DNA from: Peptoniphilus raoultii
Lineage (GTDB): Bacteria > Bacillota > Clostridia > Tissierellales > Peptoniphilaceae
Reading direction: 5' to 3'
DNA: 64,000 bases
Assembly: GCF_900099555.1 (NCBI RefSeq)
Contig: NZ_FMWM01000002.1
Location: 1,361,629-1,425,628, forward strand
How positions within the stretch are numbered: position 1 is the stretch's first letter; each line of letters starts with the position of its first letter. The notes under the pieces are model-generated. The model ran no database searches and had not been told where the DNA came from. It was given only the letters and a program-made list of their open reading frames with translations. The translations under genes and the position numbers were made by a program. Below, piece by piece: positions 45,557-55,129 of the stretch.

Positions 45557-46155
45557 TAGCTAGCCCTCCTACTCATTACTGATCTAAAACCTGCAATTAC
45601 AAATCCAAGAAGGATGAAAGCTCCCGCAGGTGCTCCAAAAATTCCAATTCCCGGATATAAATTTTCAGGTATTAACTGGATATTTAAAAGGGATCCATAG
45701 CCAAAAAATTCACGAATAAGACCCATTATACATACGGCCATCGTATAGCCAACACCAGTTCCTAAACCATCAATTATTGAAGGTATAACTTTATTTTTAT
45801 AGGCAAATCCTTCTGCTTCACCAAGAATACAGCAGTTTACAACGATTAATGGTAAAAATATACCAAGTGCCCTATAAATTGGAGGCACATATGCTTGAAG
45901 AATCATTTGTACCAAAGTTACGAAAGAAGCAATAACGACTATAAAACATGGAATTCTTATCTTGTCAGGAATTACTTTTCTAAGGATCGACACTACTGCA
46001 TTTGACATTATAAGTACGAATGTTACAGCTATTCCCATGGCTATAGAATTTGTTAAGTTATTTGTTATAGCTAGGGTTGAACACAAACCTATTAGCTGAA
46101 TAAAAATAGGATTGTTTTTAAACATTGCGTTAGTAAAAACTTTAGATAATTTCAT
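45556..46155 (-). CDS. rnfE: Rnf complex subunit RnfE
   Basis: RnfE is homologous to RnfA with inverted topology. The 199-residue membrane protein has NPIFIQLIGLCSTLAIT near the start with the conserved cysteine, and LIVVNCCILGEAEGFAYKN near residue 104. Six hydrophobic segments are visible. It lies 9 bases after rnfG and shares a base with rnfA. Confidence 0.96.
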   Translation of the reverse strand: MKLSKVFTNAMFKNNPIFIQLIGLCSTLAITNNLTNSIAMGIAVTFVLIMSNAVVSILRKVIPDKIRIPCFIVVIASFVTLVQMILQAYVPPIYRALGIFLPLIVVNCCILGEAEGFAYKNKVIPSIIDGLGTGVGYTMAVCIMGLIREFFGYGSLLNIQLIPENLYPGIGIFGAPAGAFILLGFVIAGFRSVMSRRAS

Positions 46156-46164
46156 CTTAACCTC

Positions 46165-46752
46165 CTATTTCTCATTCTTTAAAATTTCATTATAAACTTC
46201 AACAACAACATTATCTGCCTCTAAAGCAGCCTTAGATGTTACTGTTGCACCTGTCAGCCAAGGAACTTGGTTTTCTTCTGTAGGATTTACAGCAAGTTCT
46301 AATGGTCCTGCCACTGATTTTCCTTCATAAAGAGGAAAATATTCTTCAGATGTTATTCTGGAACCAAAGCCTTGAGTTTCTTGGTTTGAAATATTTCTAA
46401 AACCAACAATTTTATCTCCATCAAGCAAAATTCCTATGGCATTAATCATATCTCCACCAAAGCCTGATGCCTTAACATTAACTCCATATCCTACAATTTT
46501 TCCGCCCTTTTGAGCAACGAAAATTTTATCTACATTTTTATATTTTTCTCTAATTGACTGAAGCTTAGCTTCGTCACATTCTTGAAAACTATCTGCAGTT
46601 TCTCCAAAAATAGATTCATAAGATTCTAGTGCTTTTTCTAGTTCAGCTTGAGCAATAATTGGAGCTGTAAATCCATTTACTATTGAAAGCAAGCCAGCAG
46701 AAATTGCACAGAAAATTAAAAGTATTAATCCGAATTTTACGGGTTCTTTCAT
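46165..46752 (-). CDS. rnfG: Rnf complex subunit RnfG
   Basis: RnfG is a membrane-anchored flavoprotein on the outer face. The 195-residue product has an N-terminal helix (residues 8-28) and the FMN attachment motif PWLTGATVTSKA near residue 170, with the threonine of TGATVTS as the covalent FMN site. The start overlaps the rnfD stop in an ATGA. Confidence 0.96.
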   Translation of the reverse strand: MKEPVKFGLILLIFCAISAGLLSIVNGFTAPIIAQAELEKALESYESIFGETADSFQECDEAKLQSIREKYKNVDKIFVAQKGGKIVGYGVNVKASGFGGDMINAIGILLDGDKIVGFRNISNQETQGFGSRITSEEYFPLYEGKSVAGPLELAVNPTEENQVPWLTGATVTSKAALEADNVVVEVYNEILKNEK

Positions 46753-47744
46753 TTTTTCGCCTCCCCATAAGCTGATGTTCTTGTAAACTTATCAATAACT
46801 GGAGTTAAAACATTCATTAGGCATATTGCATAGGAAACGCCTTCAGGAAGTGATGCCTTAACTCTTATTAAAGCAGTTAAAAATCCGCAGCCTATTGCAA
46901 AAATAATTCTTCCCTTTCTAGTAATAGGATTCGTTGCATAATCTGTAGCCATAAAGCAGGCTCCCAAAATTAAACCTCCTGCCAAAAGTTCATAGGGAAC
47001 AATATTTGCAGGAATTCCTAAAATAAATAGGAATATAGCTGTTACTAAAACATAAATTACAGGAATTTCCCAAGAAATTACCTTTCTGATAACTAAGTAC
47101 AAAAATCCTACTAATAAAAGTATTGATGATGTTTCTCCCAAAACTCCCCCAATATTTCCTATTGCCATATCAAAAAGTGAAGGCAATTTTTCGTAGGCAG
47201 CTTGACCAATTAATTTAAGTGGCGTTGCTGAAGTTATCATATCTGCACCCACAGTTGTTGTTATACCATTTTTTAACATTTCAGGACTAACATAGTCTGT
47301 CATCTTTGTTGTCCAAGAAGCCATTATAACAAGTCTAGCAGCAAGGGCTGGGTTCATAAAGTTAAAACCTATGCCGCCAAAACATTCTTTTACAATTAAG
47401 ATTGCAAAAATATCTCCGAACATTACCATCCAAATGGGCATATTTGACGGTACATTAAAGGCAATTAAAATTCCTGTAACGACTGCTGAAAGATCGCCTA
47501 TTTGAATATCCTTTTTCATTAGCTTTTGTGTTATATATTCAGTTGCCACGCAGGTTAAGGCTGAAATTAAAATTAAAATTAAGGCTCTTAATCCAAAAAA
47601 GTAAACTGAGCCGATTGCCGCAGGCACTAGTGCAATAATAACATCAAGCATTATTTTTCTTACAGTGTCATTTGATCTTATATGCGGAGCCAAAGATACA
47701 AAATATTCGGAACCGTCCACTTTTTTATTTATATTCTTTTCCAT
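46749..47744 (-). CDS. rnfD: Rnf complex subunit RnfD
   Basis: RnfD is the ion-channel-like subunit with a second covalent FMN. The 331-residue protein has about nine membrane segments, FGGIGFNFMNPALAARL near residue 123 and ITSATPLKLIG near residue 163, where threonine binds FMN. It follows rnfC by 9 bases. Confidence 0.96.
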   Translation of the reverse strand: MEKNINKKVDGSEYFVSLAPHIRSNDTVRKIMLDVIIALVPAAIGSVYFFGLRALILILISALTCVATEYITQKLMKKDIQIGDLSAVVTGILIAFNVPSNMPIWMVMFGDIFAILIVKECFGGIGFNFMNPALAARLVIMASWTTKMTDYVSPEMLKNGITTTVGADMITSATPLKLIGQAAYEKLPSLFDMAIGNIGGVLGETSSILLLVGFLYLVIRKVISWEIPVIYVLVTAIFLFILGIPANIVPYELLAGGLILGACFMATDYATNPITRKGRIIFAIGCGFLTALIRVKASLPEGVSYAICLMNVLTPVIDKFTRTSAYGEAKK

Positions 47745-47753
47745 AAGTTCCTC

Positions 47754-49091
47754 CTATTTCTTGGCCCTTTGAGCCATTTTTATTTCACGTTTAGCAAGCT
47801 TTACAGACGCTGAAAGGTGTCTTTTCGCTGGGCACACAAAAGAACATATTCCACATTCCATGCATTGGTCTGCATGAAGATCGTTACATATGTCAAGTTT
47901 GCCACGAAGAATTGCCGCATTAATATCTGTCGGATTGATATTTGCCGGGCAGTGATCAACACATCTTGAGCATCTTATGCAGGGACTTTCATCTATTGGA
48001 TTTATTTCCTTAGAAGTAAAAACTAAAATCCCTGATGTTGTCTTAGTGATTGGAGAATTTAAGTCAAATACAGACTTTCCTGTCATAGGTCCTCCACAAA
48101 TAATTTCAATATAATCATCAACTAGGCCGCCACAGAATTTTAAAATTTCTCCAACTGGCGTTCCTATTTTAACTAATATATTTTTAGGATTTTTAATGCC
48201 TGAGCCTGAAACGGTGATGACTCTTTCATAAGAAGGTTTTCCTTCAATCATAGCTTCATAGAAGGCAAGAGTTGTTCCTACATTTGTTAAAAATACCCCG
48301 ACATCATTTGTTACGCCATTTTGAGGAACAATCCTTCCACAAACAGCTTCTGAAAGTCTTTTTGAATCGCCTTGAGGGTATTTGGTTTGGCATCCAACAA
48401 CTTTTAAATGTTTCCAATTTGGATGCTCTGAAATTACCTCTTCCATCTTTGCAATTGCATCTGGTTTATTTTCTTCTATTGCCATATAAGAAGATTCTCT
48501 ATTATAGAAATAGGAAAAAATATCTAGACCTGTTAAAATTTCTTCTGTCTTTTCAAGCATAATCCTGTGGTCACAAGTCAAAAACGGTTCACATTCAGCT
48601 CCATTGATAATACATTCATCAAGGACTGGATCCACTCCTTTTAATTTAGCATGAAGTGGAAAACCAGCTCCACCCATGCCGACTACTCCCTTTTCTTTAA
48701 TGAACGGCACCAGATCATCAATTGGATGATCTCTGTAATCTTTCATATTAGTGAAATCTGTTTTTTCGTTTAATCCGTCATTTTTTATGACAACGCAGTC
48801 ACAGTACCTTGCATCTGCTGTGTACATTTTTTCAATACCAATGACCTCTCCTGATACACCGGTATGAACAGCAGCAGAAATATAAGCATCTGAGCTTCCC
48901 ACAATTTGACCTACTTTAACTCTGTCACCCTTTTTTACCATTGGTATATTGGGTGCGCCTATGTGCTGTGACATAGGTATGTAAACAATTTCAGGATCCG
49001 GCATCCTTTCAATTGCAATTTTTTCAGTTAAAGTTTTGTGTTCGTCCATATGAACTCCACCGATTGAAAATGTGAGATTTCTTGAACTCAT
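47754..49091 (-). CDS. rnfC: Rnf complex subunit RnfC
   Basis: RnfC binds NADH, FMN and two Fe4S4 clusters and faces the cytoplasm. The 445-residue product has VVGMGGAGFPLHAKL near residue 137, the GAECEPFLTCD nucleotide region, and the C-terminal clusters CIRCSRCVDHCPANINP and CMECGICSFVCPAKR. It is the first gene of rnfCDGEAB, which couples ferredoxin oxidation by NAD+ to Na+ or H+ export. The ATG at 49091 follows GGGGTGA. Confidence 0.97.
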   Translation of the reverse strand: MSSRNLTFSIGGVHMDEHKTLTEKIAIERMPDPEIVYIPMSQHIGAPNIPMVKKGDRVKVGQIVGSSDAYISAAVHTGVSGEVIGIEKMYTADARYCDCVVIKNDGLNEKTDFTNMKDYRDHPIDDLVPFIKEKGVVGMGGAGFPLHAKLKGVDPVLDECIINGAECEPFLTCDHRIMLEKTEEILTGLDIFSYFYNRESSYMAIEENKPDAIAKMEEVISEHPNWKHLKVVGCQTKYPQGDSKRLSEAVCGRIVPQNGVTNDVGVFLTNVGTTLAFYEAMIEGKPSYERVITVSGSGIKNPKNILVKIGTPVGEILKFCGGLVDDYIEIICGGPMTGKSVFDLNSPITKTTSGILVFTSKEINPIDESPCIRCSRCVDHCPANINPTDINAAILRGKLDICNDLHADQCMECGICSFVCPAKRHLSASVKLAKREIKMAQRAKK

Positions 49092-49151
49092 AAAACTTCA
49101 CCCCTTATTATTACTAATAAATTATAGCTATTTAATAATAACCTTAGATTT

Positions 49152-49157
49152 ATTATA
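49152..49157 (-). promoter_or_regulatory. possible extended -10 box of the rnf operon
   Basis: On the minus strand the sequence reads TGTTATAAT, an extended -10 box, 61 bases before the rnfC ATG. No good -35 box is visible at the usual distance. The rest of the 358-base gap 49092-49449 is AT-rich, with no gene. Confidence 0.4.
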
Positions 49158-49433
49158 ACACTAATTTTTCACGATGTATATGTAAAATTTTATAAAATCC
49201 TCTTATAAACCTTGAAAATTAACAAGTTTTAAAAAATATAAAAGTTAGTATTCCCCTATTTTTAAATCATTTATAAACTTTAATAAATAATTTCTATTGA
49301 TATTTTTAAAATAAATAGGTGAATTTTTTAAAAAAAATTTATTAATTTTATCCCTAAAATTTTCATAATATGAAAACATTGTCATATTATAGAATAAAAT
49401 TTTAATTTATTTACAATTTTAGATTTTTTCCAT

Positions 49434-49465
49434 TAAAAAAATCCATAATTTATTCAATTATGGAT
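49434..49465 (-). terminator. intrinsic terminator overlapping the end of udk
   Basis: ATCCATAATT (49441-49450) pairs with AATTATGGAT (49456-49465), followed on the minus strand by a T run at 49434-49440. Confidence 0.87.
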
Positions 49466-50070
49466 CTAATCTTTTGATAAAGTAAATCTATGGCAACTTC
49501 ATTGTGACCGCCTTCAGGAATAATTATATCGGCATATTTTTTTGAAGGTTCAACAAACTGTAGATGAGCAGGGCGTACTGAATTCATATATTGTAGAATA
49601 ACTGAATCAAGACTCCTTCCTCTTTCCTTTATGTCCCTTAAAATTCTTCTAATAATTCTCACATCAGAATCTGTATCTACAAAGACTTTTATGTCAAGTA
49701 AATTTCTTATATCTTCATCTTGAAGGATTAATATTCCTTCCAAAATAATAATTTCTTTAGGACTAACTTTTTCTTTTTCTTTTTTTCTATTGTGTATTTC
49801 AAAATCATAAAGGGGTTTTTCTATGGATTTCCCTTCTTTTAACTTTTTTAAATGGTCAATTAGAAGATCACTATCAAAGGCAAAAGGATGGTCATAATTT
49901 GTTTTGACTCTTTCTTCATAAGAGAGATTTGACTGGTCCTTATAATAAGAGTCTTCTTCAATAACAGTTACCTTTTCCTCACGAATTTTTTCTACAAGCC
50001 TATTTGTAACAGTTGTCTTTCCACTACCACTTCCGCCAGCAATGCCGATTATTAATCTTTTTTTACTCAC
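49450..50070 (-). CDS. udk: uridine kinase
   Basis: Udk phosphorylates uridine and cytidine in nucleoside salvage. The 206-residue protein has the P-loop [13 protein letters not shown] (residues 9-21), [24 protein letters not shown] and [13 protein letters not shown]. Length is normal. It overlaps the end of trhP by 8 bases and is the last gene of the trmR-trhP-udk order, as in Bacillus subtilis yrrM-yrrNO-udk. Confidence 0.97.
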   Translation of the reverse strand: MSKKRLIIGIAGGSGSGKTTVTNRLVEKIREEKVTVIEEDSYYKDQSNLSYEERVKTNYDHPFAFDSDLLIDHLKKLKEGKSIEKPLYDFEIHNRKKEKEKVSPKEIIILEGILILQDEDIRNLLDIKVFVDTDSDVRIIRRILRDIKERGRSLDSVILQYMNSVRPAHLQFVEPSKKYADIIIPEGGHNEVAIDLLYQKIRSIIE

Positions 50071-51292
50071 TTACTTTTCTCCTAATAAAATATCCCTTTT
50101 GACATTTTCCGTCAGCTTTAATCTTAAAAATCTCTTTAGCCTTATTTGCCACATCAATTTCCCTATCCTTGTCATCTGTCATATAGCCAATTGTTTGATT
50201 ATAGTGTTTTATTGAGGGACCAAAAATTTCAACTTCTTCTCCCTTAAAAATTCTTGACCTTTCTTCGCAAGTTGCAATTTTTGTTTTTTCATCATAGTCA
50301 AGAACAAGACCCACAAAATCATAACCTCTAATATATGAATTTTTATCATAGACCTGTGATGATTCATTGGCCTTATTATAGAAAAATCCCGTTGTAAAAT
50401 CTCTATGGCTAACTTTTTTAATTTCCTCTAAAAGATAGGGATCAAATTTATAGTTTTCAGGATCATTATAATAGGAATCAATGGCCATTCTATATGATCT
50501 TACTACTGTTGCTAAATAATATTCGCTCTTTACCCTACCTTCAATTTTTAAGGACCTAATTCCAGCTTCAATTAAATCTGGTACATGTTCAATCATACAA
50601 AGGTCTTTAGAATTCATAATAAAAGTTCCCTCATCATGCTCCTCAATTGAGAAATATTCTCCTTGCCTTTTTTCTTCCATTAAATAATATTTATATCTAC
50701 ATGGCTGAGCACAGTCGCCCATATTTGCATTTCTTCCTGTCATATAATTTGATAAAAGACACCTACCAGAATAGGACATACACATGGCTCCATGGCAAAA
50801 TGTTTCTATATCTATTTTTCCGTCCACATCTTTTACAATTTCCCGAATCTCATTTAAAGATAATTCTCTTGCGAGGACAACTCTTTTAGCCCCAAGTTTT
50901 TGCCAAAATAAAACTGTTGATGAGTTTGTAACGGAAGCCTGAGTTGAAATGTGAATTTCGGTTTTTGTGATTACTTCTTTTATTCTTAAAAACATGCCTG
51001 GGTCGCTTACAATAAATGCATCAACCCCAATTCCTTCTAGTTTTTTTACATAATCTTCAAGGCCCTTTATATCATCATTATGAGGAATAATATTTAGGGT
51101 AACATGAAGTTTTTTGCCCCTTTCATGTAAATAATCCGCCGCTTCCTTTATTTTATCTAAGGTGAAATTTTTAGAAGCCTTTCTTAGTCCAAAGGATTCT
51201 CCTCCCAAGTAAACGGCATCTGCCCCATATTCTATAGCTGTTTTTAATTTTTCCATATCACCTGCAGGTGCAAGTAATTCAATTTTATCCAT
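50063..51292 (-). CDS. trhP: peptidase U32-family tRNA 5-hydroxyuridine synthesis protein TrhP
   Basis: The 409-residue protein starts [18 protein letters not shown] and has GADAVYLGG and SDPGMFLRI, then the family signature [19 protein letters not shown] near residue 163 and [14 protein letters not shown], whose cysteines likely hold an iron-sulfur cluster. U32 proteins of this type hydroxylate U34 of tRNA using prephenate. The next step, methylation of ho5U to mo5U, is done by TrmR, encoded directly upstream. The gene pairing strongly supports this role over a peptidase. It overlaps trmR by 8 bases. Confidence 0.9.
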   Translation of the reverse strand: MDKIELLAPAGDMEKLKTAIEYGADAVYLGGESFGLRKASKNFTLDKIKEAADYLHERGKKLHVTLNIIPHNDDIKGLEDYVKKLEGIGVDAFIVSDPGMFLRIKEVITKTEIHISTQASVTNSSTVLFWQKLGAKRVVLARELSLNEIREIVKDVDGKIDIETFCHGAMCMSYSGRCLLSNYMTGRNANMGDCAQPCRYKYYLMEEKRQGEYFSIEEHDEGTFIMNSKDLCMIEHVPDLIEAGIRSLKIEGRVKSEYYLATVVRSYRMAIDSYYNDPENYKFDPYLLEEIKKVSHRDFTTGFFYNKANESSQVYDKNSYIRGYDFVGLVLDYDEKTKIATCEERSRIFKGEEVEIFGPSIKHYNQTIGYMTDDKDREIDVANKAKEIFKIKADGKCQKGYFIRRKVSE

Positions 51293-51935
51293 TATCTCTC
51301 CTAACTAATAAAATCCCATCACCAATTGGTACTATTGATGAAGTAAATCTCTTGTCACTTTCAATTTTTTCTAAAAAAGATCTAAGTCTTCTAACTATAG
51401 TTATTTTTCTTTTCTTAACTAAATCATCATTTGCTATCATGCCCTTAAAAAGCACATTATCACAAATTATAACACCCCTTGGATTTAATTTTTCAATTGC
51501 AAGAGAAAAATAATTTTCATATTGACCCTTAGCAGCATCAATAAAAATCAAATCAAATTTATCTAAAGTCTTTTGCAAAAATACATAGGCATCTTCCAAA
51601 TAAATATTTATCTTATCTTGAAAGCCAAAATCTTCTATATTTTTTTTTGCCAATTTATACATTTTTTCACTTATTTCAACTGTAACAAGATTTTCTATGG
51701 CATTTTGATTTTTTACAAAAGAAATTGCAGAATAGCCAATTGCACTTCCAAGTTCCAAGACTTTTTTTGGTTCAATAAGCTTTAAGAGAAATTTTAAAAA
51801 TTCTTCACTTTCCTCTTCAATAATTGGCACATGATTTTCCTCTGCATATTTTCTTAAGACTTCTAAGTCCTCATCTTTTTTAACTATTAAACTTCTTATA
51901 TAATCTTCTATAAAATCGTAATTTACATTAACCAT
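51285..51935 (-). CDS. trmR: tRNA 5-hydroxyuridine methyltransferase TrmR
   Basis: This 216-residue class I SAM methyltransferase belongs to the catechol-O-methyltransferase-like group. KVLELGSAIGYSAISFV near residue 54 binds SAM, and DLIFIDAAKGQYENYF near residue 129 and GVIICDNVLFKG near residue 152 form the metal-binding and catalytic region. By order with the U32 gene and udk it is TrmR (YrrM), which makes 5-methoxyuridine at tRNA position 34. The start at 51935 lacks a strong ribosome site but fits the family. Confidence 0.9.
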   Translation of the reverse strand: MVNVNYDFIEDYIRSLIVKKDEDLEVLRKYAEENHVPIIEEESEEFLKFLLKLIEPKKVLELGSAIGYSAISFVKNQNAIENLVTVEISEKMYKLAKKNIEDFGFQDKINIYLEDAYVFLQKTLDKFDLIFIDAAKGQYENYFSLAIEKLNPRGVIICDNVLFKGMIANDDLVKKRKITIVRRLRSFLEKIESDKRFTSSIVPIGDGILLVRRDNG

Positions 51936-51948
51936 ATTATTCTTAAAA

Positions 51949-51970
51949 AAGGGAATCTTCTGATTCCCTT
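51949..51970 (-). terminator. intrinsic terminator after RNase J
   Basis: AAGGGAATC (51949-51957) pairs with GATTCCCTT (51962-51970) around TTCT, with a T run on the minus strand. It overlaps the RNase J stop and separates it from trmR. Confidence 0.9.
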
Positions 51971-53630
51971 AAATTTCCATTATTATAGGTAAGATCATAG
52001 GATTCCTTTTTGTTGTCTGGAAGATATATGACTTAAGTCCTTCTCTTATTTCAGATTTTAAACTTGTCCAGTCCCTTAAATGTTTTCTTGTATTTTCATT
52101 TAAGATATCTTTGACAACTTTTTTAGAATCATCTATTAAATCTCCTGACTCCCTAACATAGACAAAACCTCTGGAAATTATGTCTGGCCCTGAAATGACT
52201 TCGCCTGTATTTGTCACAGAAATTACAACAATTACAAGACCATCTTCAGCCAAATGCTGCCTATCTCTTAAGACAATATTTCCAACATCTCCAATGCCAA
52301 GACCATCAACTAAAATATTTCCACTTGGCACATCGGCCACAAGATTAGCTCCGTCTTCACCAATTTCAAGACAGTTTCCATTTTCCATAATATAAATATT
52401 GTCATGCTTTACTCCCATTTGTTCAGCAATTTCAGCATGCTTCATTTGATGCCTGATTTCACCATGGGCAGGAATAAAATATTTTGGATTAACAAGCTCT
52501 AAAAGGAGCTTTAATTCTTCTTGGCAAGCGTGACCTGAAACGTGAATTTCAGAAAGTGTTTCATAAATAACTTCAGCTCCACTTTCAAGAAGTTTATTAA
52601 TAACTTTTGTTACATCTTTTTCATTTCCAGGAATTGGATTTGCCGATAAAATTATGGCATCATTGGGAGTTAGCTTAATTTTTCTGTGTTCATTATAGGC
52701 TATTCTTGTCAGAGCACTCATGGGTTCGCCTTGAGAGCCTGTTGTTATTAAACAAAGCTCGCTGTCATCATATTTATTCATATCCCTAATATCTACAAAA
52801 GTATCTTTTTTAACTTTAAGCTGGCCAAGTCTTCTTGCAGTCTCTGTTACATTAAGCATAGACCTTCCTGAAAGGACAACTTTTCTATTATATTTTTCTG
52901 CAGAATTAATTATTTGCTGAACCCTATGCACATTTGATGCAAAAGTTGCAATAATAATTCTACTATCCATTAATTGCATAAAAAGACGGTTAAAAGTTTC
53001 TCCAACTTTTGACTCACTCATAGTATATCCTTCACGAAGGACATTTGTTGATTCTCCAACCATGGCAATTACACCTTTTTTGCCAATGTCTGCAATTCTT
53101 GCAAGGTCAATTGGCTTGCCTGAAATTGGAGTTAAATCAATTTTAAAATCTCCGCTGTGGTAAACATAGCCAAGAGGAGTTTTAATTGCAAGAGCTGTTG
53201 AATCTGGAATTGAGTGATTTACCCTAATCCATTCAACTTCCATTTTTCCAAGTTTAACTGTATCTCCTGCATGGACAACATTTAGACATTTTTTTGATAA
53301 ATTGTGTTCCTTAAATTTGTTTTCTAATAATCCAATTGTAAGTGGTGTTCCATAAATTTCCATATCCAATTTTTTCATTATATATGGAATGGCACCAATA
53401 TGATCTTCGTGTCCATGCGTCAAAACAAGACCTCTAATCTTGTTTTTATTTTCAACTAAATAAGTCACGTCAGGAATAACTACATCTATTCCCAGCATTT
53501 CATCCTCAGGAAAAGTCATGCCGCAATCAACAATAATAATGTCATCTCTATATTCAATAACCGTCATGTTCTTTCCTATTTCGTGTAATCCCCCTAAGGG
53601 AATTATTCTTAGCTTATTGCTATTTTTCAT
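51969..53630 (-). CDS. ribonuclease J
   Basis: RNase J is a metallo-beta-lactamase-fold endo- and 5'-3' exoribonuclease for mRNA decay and rRNA maturation. The 553-residue product has RIIPLGGLHEIGKNMTVIEY at the start and the zinc motif LTHGHEDHIGAIPY near residue 70. VYHSGDFKIDLTP, GSQGEPMSALTRI, SGHACQEEL near residue 364 and FIPAHGEIRHQMKHAE follow. Only one rnj gene is in the window, so J1 versus J2 cannot be assigned. The start overlaps the fur stop by 11 bases. Confidence 0.96.
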   Translation of the reverse strand: MKNSNKLRIIPLGGLHEIGKNMTVIEYRDDIIIVDCGMTFPEDEMLGIDVVIPDVTYLVENKNKIRGLVLTHGHEDHIGAIPYIMKKLDMEIYGTPLTIGLLENKFKEHNLSKKCLNVVHAGDTVKLGKMEVEWIRVNHSIPDSTALAIKTPLGYVYHSGDFKIDLTPISGKPIDLARIADIGKKGVIAMVGESTNVLREGYTMSESKVGETFNRLFMQLMDSRIIIATFASNVHRVQQIINSAEKYNRKVVLSGRSMLNVTETARRLGQLKVKKDTFVDIRDMNKYDDSELCLITTGSQGEPMSALTRIAYNEHRKIKLTPNDAIILSANPIPGNEKDVTKVINKLLESGAEVIYETLSEIHVSGHACQEELKLLLELVNPKYFIPAHGEIRHQMKHAEIAEQMGVKHDNIYIMENGNCLEIGEDGANLVADVPSGNILVDGLGIGDVGNIVLRDRQHLAEDGLVIVVISVTNTGEVISGPDIISRGFVYVRESGDLIDDSKKVVKDILNENTRKHLRDWTSLKSEIREGLKSYIFQTTKRNPMILPIIMEI

Positions 53631-54081
53631 CTACATCTCCTAACTTCTTTTGGCAGTCTTCGCAATAACCCATAACTTTTAGAGAATGATCTACAATTTC
53701 AAATTTATATTTATTTTTAATTTCTTCTTCGATAGCGTCTAACTTATCAACATTTACTTCTGTAATTTTTCCGCAATTTAAACAAATGAGGTGATGGTGT
53801 CTATGACCCTTGTTTTTTAATTTTAATTCATATCTAACAATGTTGTCTTCAAAGGTGATTTGATCTAGTATGCCTAACTTATGAAAAAGTTGCAAAGTCC
53901 TATAAACTGTTGCAATACCTATTTCAGGATTTTTATCTGATATATATTTATAAACTTCTTCTGTGGTTAAGTGCTCATCAATATGATCACAGAAAACCTT
54001 ATAAACTGTATCTCTTTGCCAGGTATATTTGTAGCCATGCTCTTTTAACACATCTTTCACATTTAAATCTTTTAAATTCAT
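53620..54081 (-). CDS. fur: Fur-family transcriptional regulator
   Basis: The 153-residue repressor has a winged helix (YTWQRDTVYKVF, IGIATVYRTLQLFHKLGIL) and the metal-binding HRHHHLICLNCGKITEV near residue 92. A second CxxC, CEDC, lies near residue 143 and completes a structural zinc site. Length and motifs fit Fur more than PerR or Zur, but the metal cannot be read with confidence. It is co-transcribed with ruvX and RNase J, an order common in clostridia. Confidence 0.9.
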   Translation of the reverse strand: MNLKDLNVKDVLKEHGYKYTWQRDTVYKVFCDHIDEHLTTEEVYKYISDKNPEIGIATVYRTLQLFHKLGILDQITFEDNIVRYELKLKNKGHRHHHLICLNCGKITEVNVDKLDAIEEEIKNKYKFEIVDHSLKVMGYCEDCQKKLGDVDEK

Positions 54082-54089
54082 ATTTTCAC

Positions 54090-54335
54090 CTATTGTAATT
54101 TTTCTTGTAAGAGTTCTTCATAAATTTTTGAAGCCTCTTCCAGTTCATCATCATCAATTCCTTCCAATACTTCTTCACCATTTTCGTCAAGAGTAATTCT
54201 AAGAATATAAACATAAGGATTTTCTTCATTTGCAGGTATCATTGCAATATAATCATTTTCATCTATGGAAAATTTCCCTTGTATTATAAATTCCATAGCT
54301 TTACCCGATTCATCATAGAATACTGTTTTTTCCAT
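54090..54335 (-). CDS. DUF1292 family protein (YrzB-like)
   Basis: The 81-residue acidic protein begins MEKTVFYDESGKAMEF and contains DYIAMIPANEENPYVYILRI, the DUF1292 core. The function is unknown. The ATG 54333-54335 has a strong AAGGAGG site; a longer open frame up to 54440 runs inside ruvX and is not used. It overlaps ruvX by 23 bases, so expression is tied to ruvX in the conserved ireB-ruvX-DUF1292 order. Confidence 0.9.
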   Translation of the reverse strand: MEKTVFYDESGKAMEFIIQGKFSIDENDYIAMIPANEENPYVYILRITLDENGEEVLEGIDDDELEEASKIYEELLQEKLQ

Positions 54336-54759
54336 AATCCTCCTTATTGCGGATGCTGTCAATATATGACTGTAAAATAAAGGATGCTGCAATTTTATCA
54401 ACATATTTCTTTCTATTTTCCCTCCTGACTGAAGATTCAATTAAAATTCTATCAGCCATAAGAGTTGTCATCCTTTCATCAACATATACCAGCTGTATCC
54501 TAAACTTATTTTTAAGCTTTTCTGCAAATTTCATAACCATTTGACCAGTTGGCCCAATGGTATTGTTCATATTTTTCGGAAGTCCTGCCACTACTTTTTT
54601 TACATTGTACTTCTCTAATATTTCATGAATTTTCTCATAGGCCTCTTTGTTAGATGTCCTTTCAACTGTGCATAGACTTTGAGCAATAGTAAAAGTTTCA
54701 TCACTAATTGCTATGCCAATATATTTTTCTCCTATATCAAGTCCTATTACCCTATCCAT
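54313..54759 (-). CDS. ruvX: Holliday junction resolvase-like YqgF/RuvX
   Basis: The 148-residue protein opens VIGLDIGEKYIGIAISD (RNase H-like fold) and has GLPKNMNNTIGPTG near residue 60, and VYVDERMTTLMADRIL with catalytic DE near residue 97. The family is involved in 16S rRNA 5' processing and was once proposed as a Holliday resolvase. It lies between ireB and the DUF1292 gene, the usual Firmicutes order. Confidence 0.95.
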   Translation of the reverse strand: MDRVIGLDIGEKYIGIAISDETFTIAQSLCTVERTSNKEAYEKIHEILEKYNVKKVVAGLPKNMNNTIGPTGQMVMKFAEKLKNKFRIQLVYVDERMTTLMADRILIESSVRRENRKKYVDKIAASFILQSYIDSIRNKEDYGKNSIL

Positions 54760-54798
54760 AAAATCACAACCTTATAGGTACATATTAAATATGTAAAA

Positions 54799-54817
54799 GA
54801 GATGGTCTTGCCATCTC
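54799..54817 (-). terminator. possible attenuating hairpin after ireB
   Basis: GAGATGG (54799-54805) pairs with CCATCTC (54811-54817), followed by only four T on the minus strand. It overlaps the ireB stop. Read-through into ruvX is probable. Confidence 0.5.
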
Positions 54818-55073
54818 AATTATTTTCTAAATAAACTTTTAACATTTCTTGTAAAAGCTCGTCACGCTCAATATCCTGAATTATGGACCTTGCATCTTCA
54901 TGGCTTGTAATATATGTGGGATCGCCAGACAATATATATCCAATAATTTGATCAATAGGATTATAACCCTTTTCTTCCAAAGCCTTATAAACTTTCTTTA
55001 AAACTTCTTTAATTCTTGACCTTTCTAATTTTTGTTTTTCAAAAACTTGAGTATTGCTATTATTTTGATCCAT
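54816..55073 (-). CDS. ireB: IreB family regulatory phosphoprotein
   Basis: The 85-residue protein begins [20 protein letters not shown] and contains [20 protein letters not shown], the UPF0297/IreB core. IreB is a substrate of the IreK Ser/Thr kinase in Enterococcus and dampens cephalosporin resistance. I start at 55073 because GGAGG lies upstream, instead of four codons earlier. It lies between alaS and ruvX as in most Firmicutes. Confidence 0.93.
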   Translation of the reverse strand: MDQNNSNTQVFEKQKLERSRIKEVLKKVYKALEEKGYNPIDQIIGYILSGDPTYITSHEDARSIIQDIERDELLQEMLKVYLENN

Positions 55074-55129
55074 AACTACCTCCAAGTAAATTATAGCATA
55101 AGTGGCAAAAATTGTATATTAGATAAAAT

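Noticed and set aside
49092-49449. Small gene or redox-sensing operator upstream of rnfC
   Set aside because: No frame with a ribosome site and no clear Rex-type palindrome could be seen. Only a possible -10 box remains.
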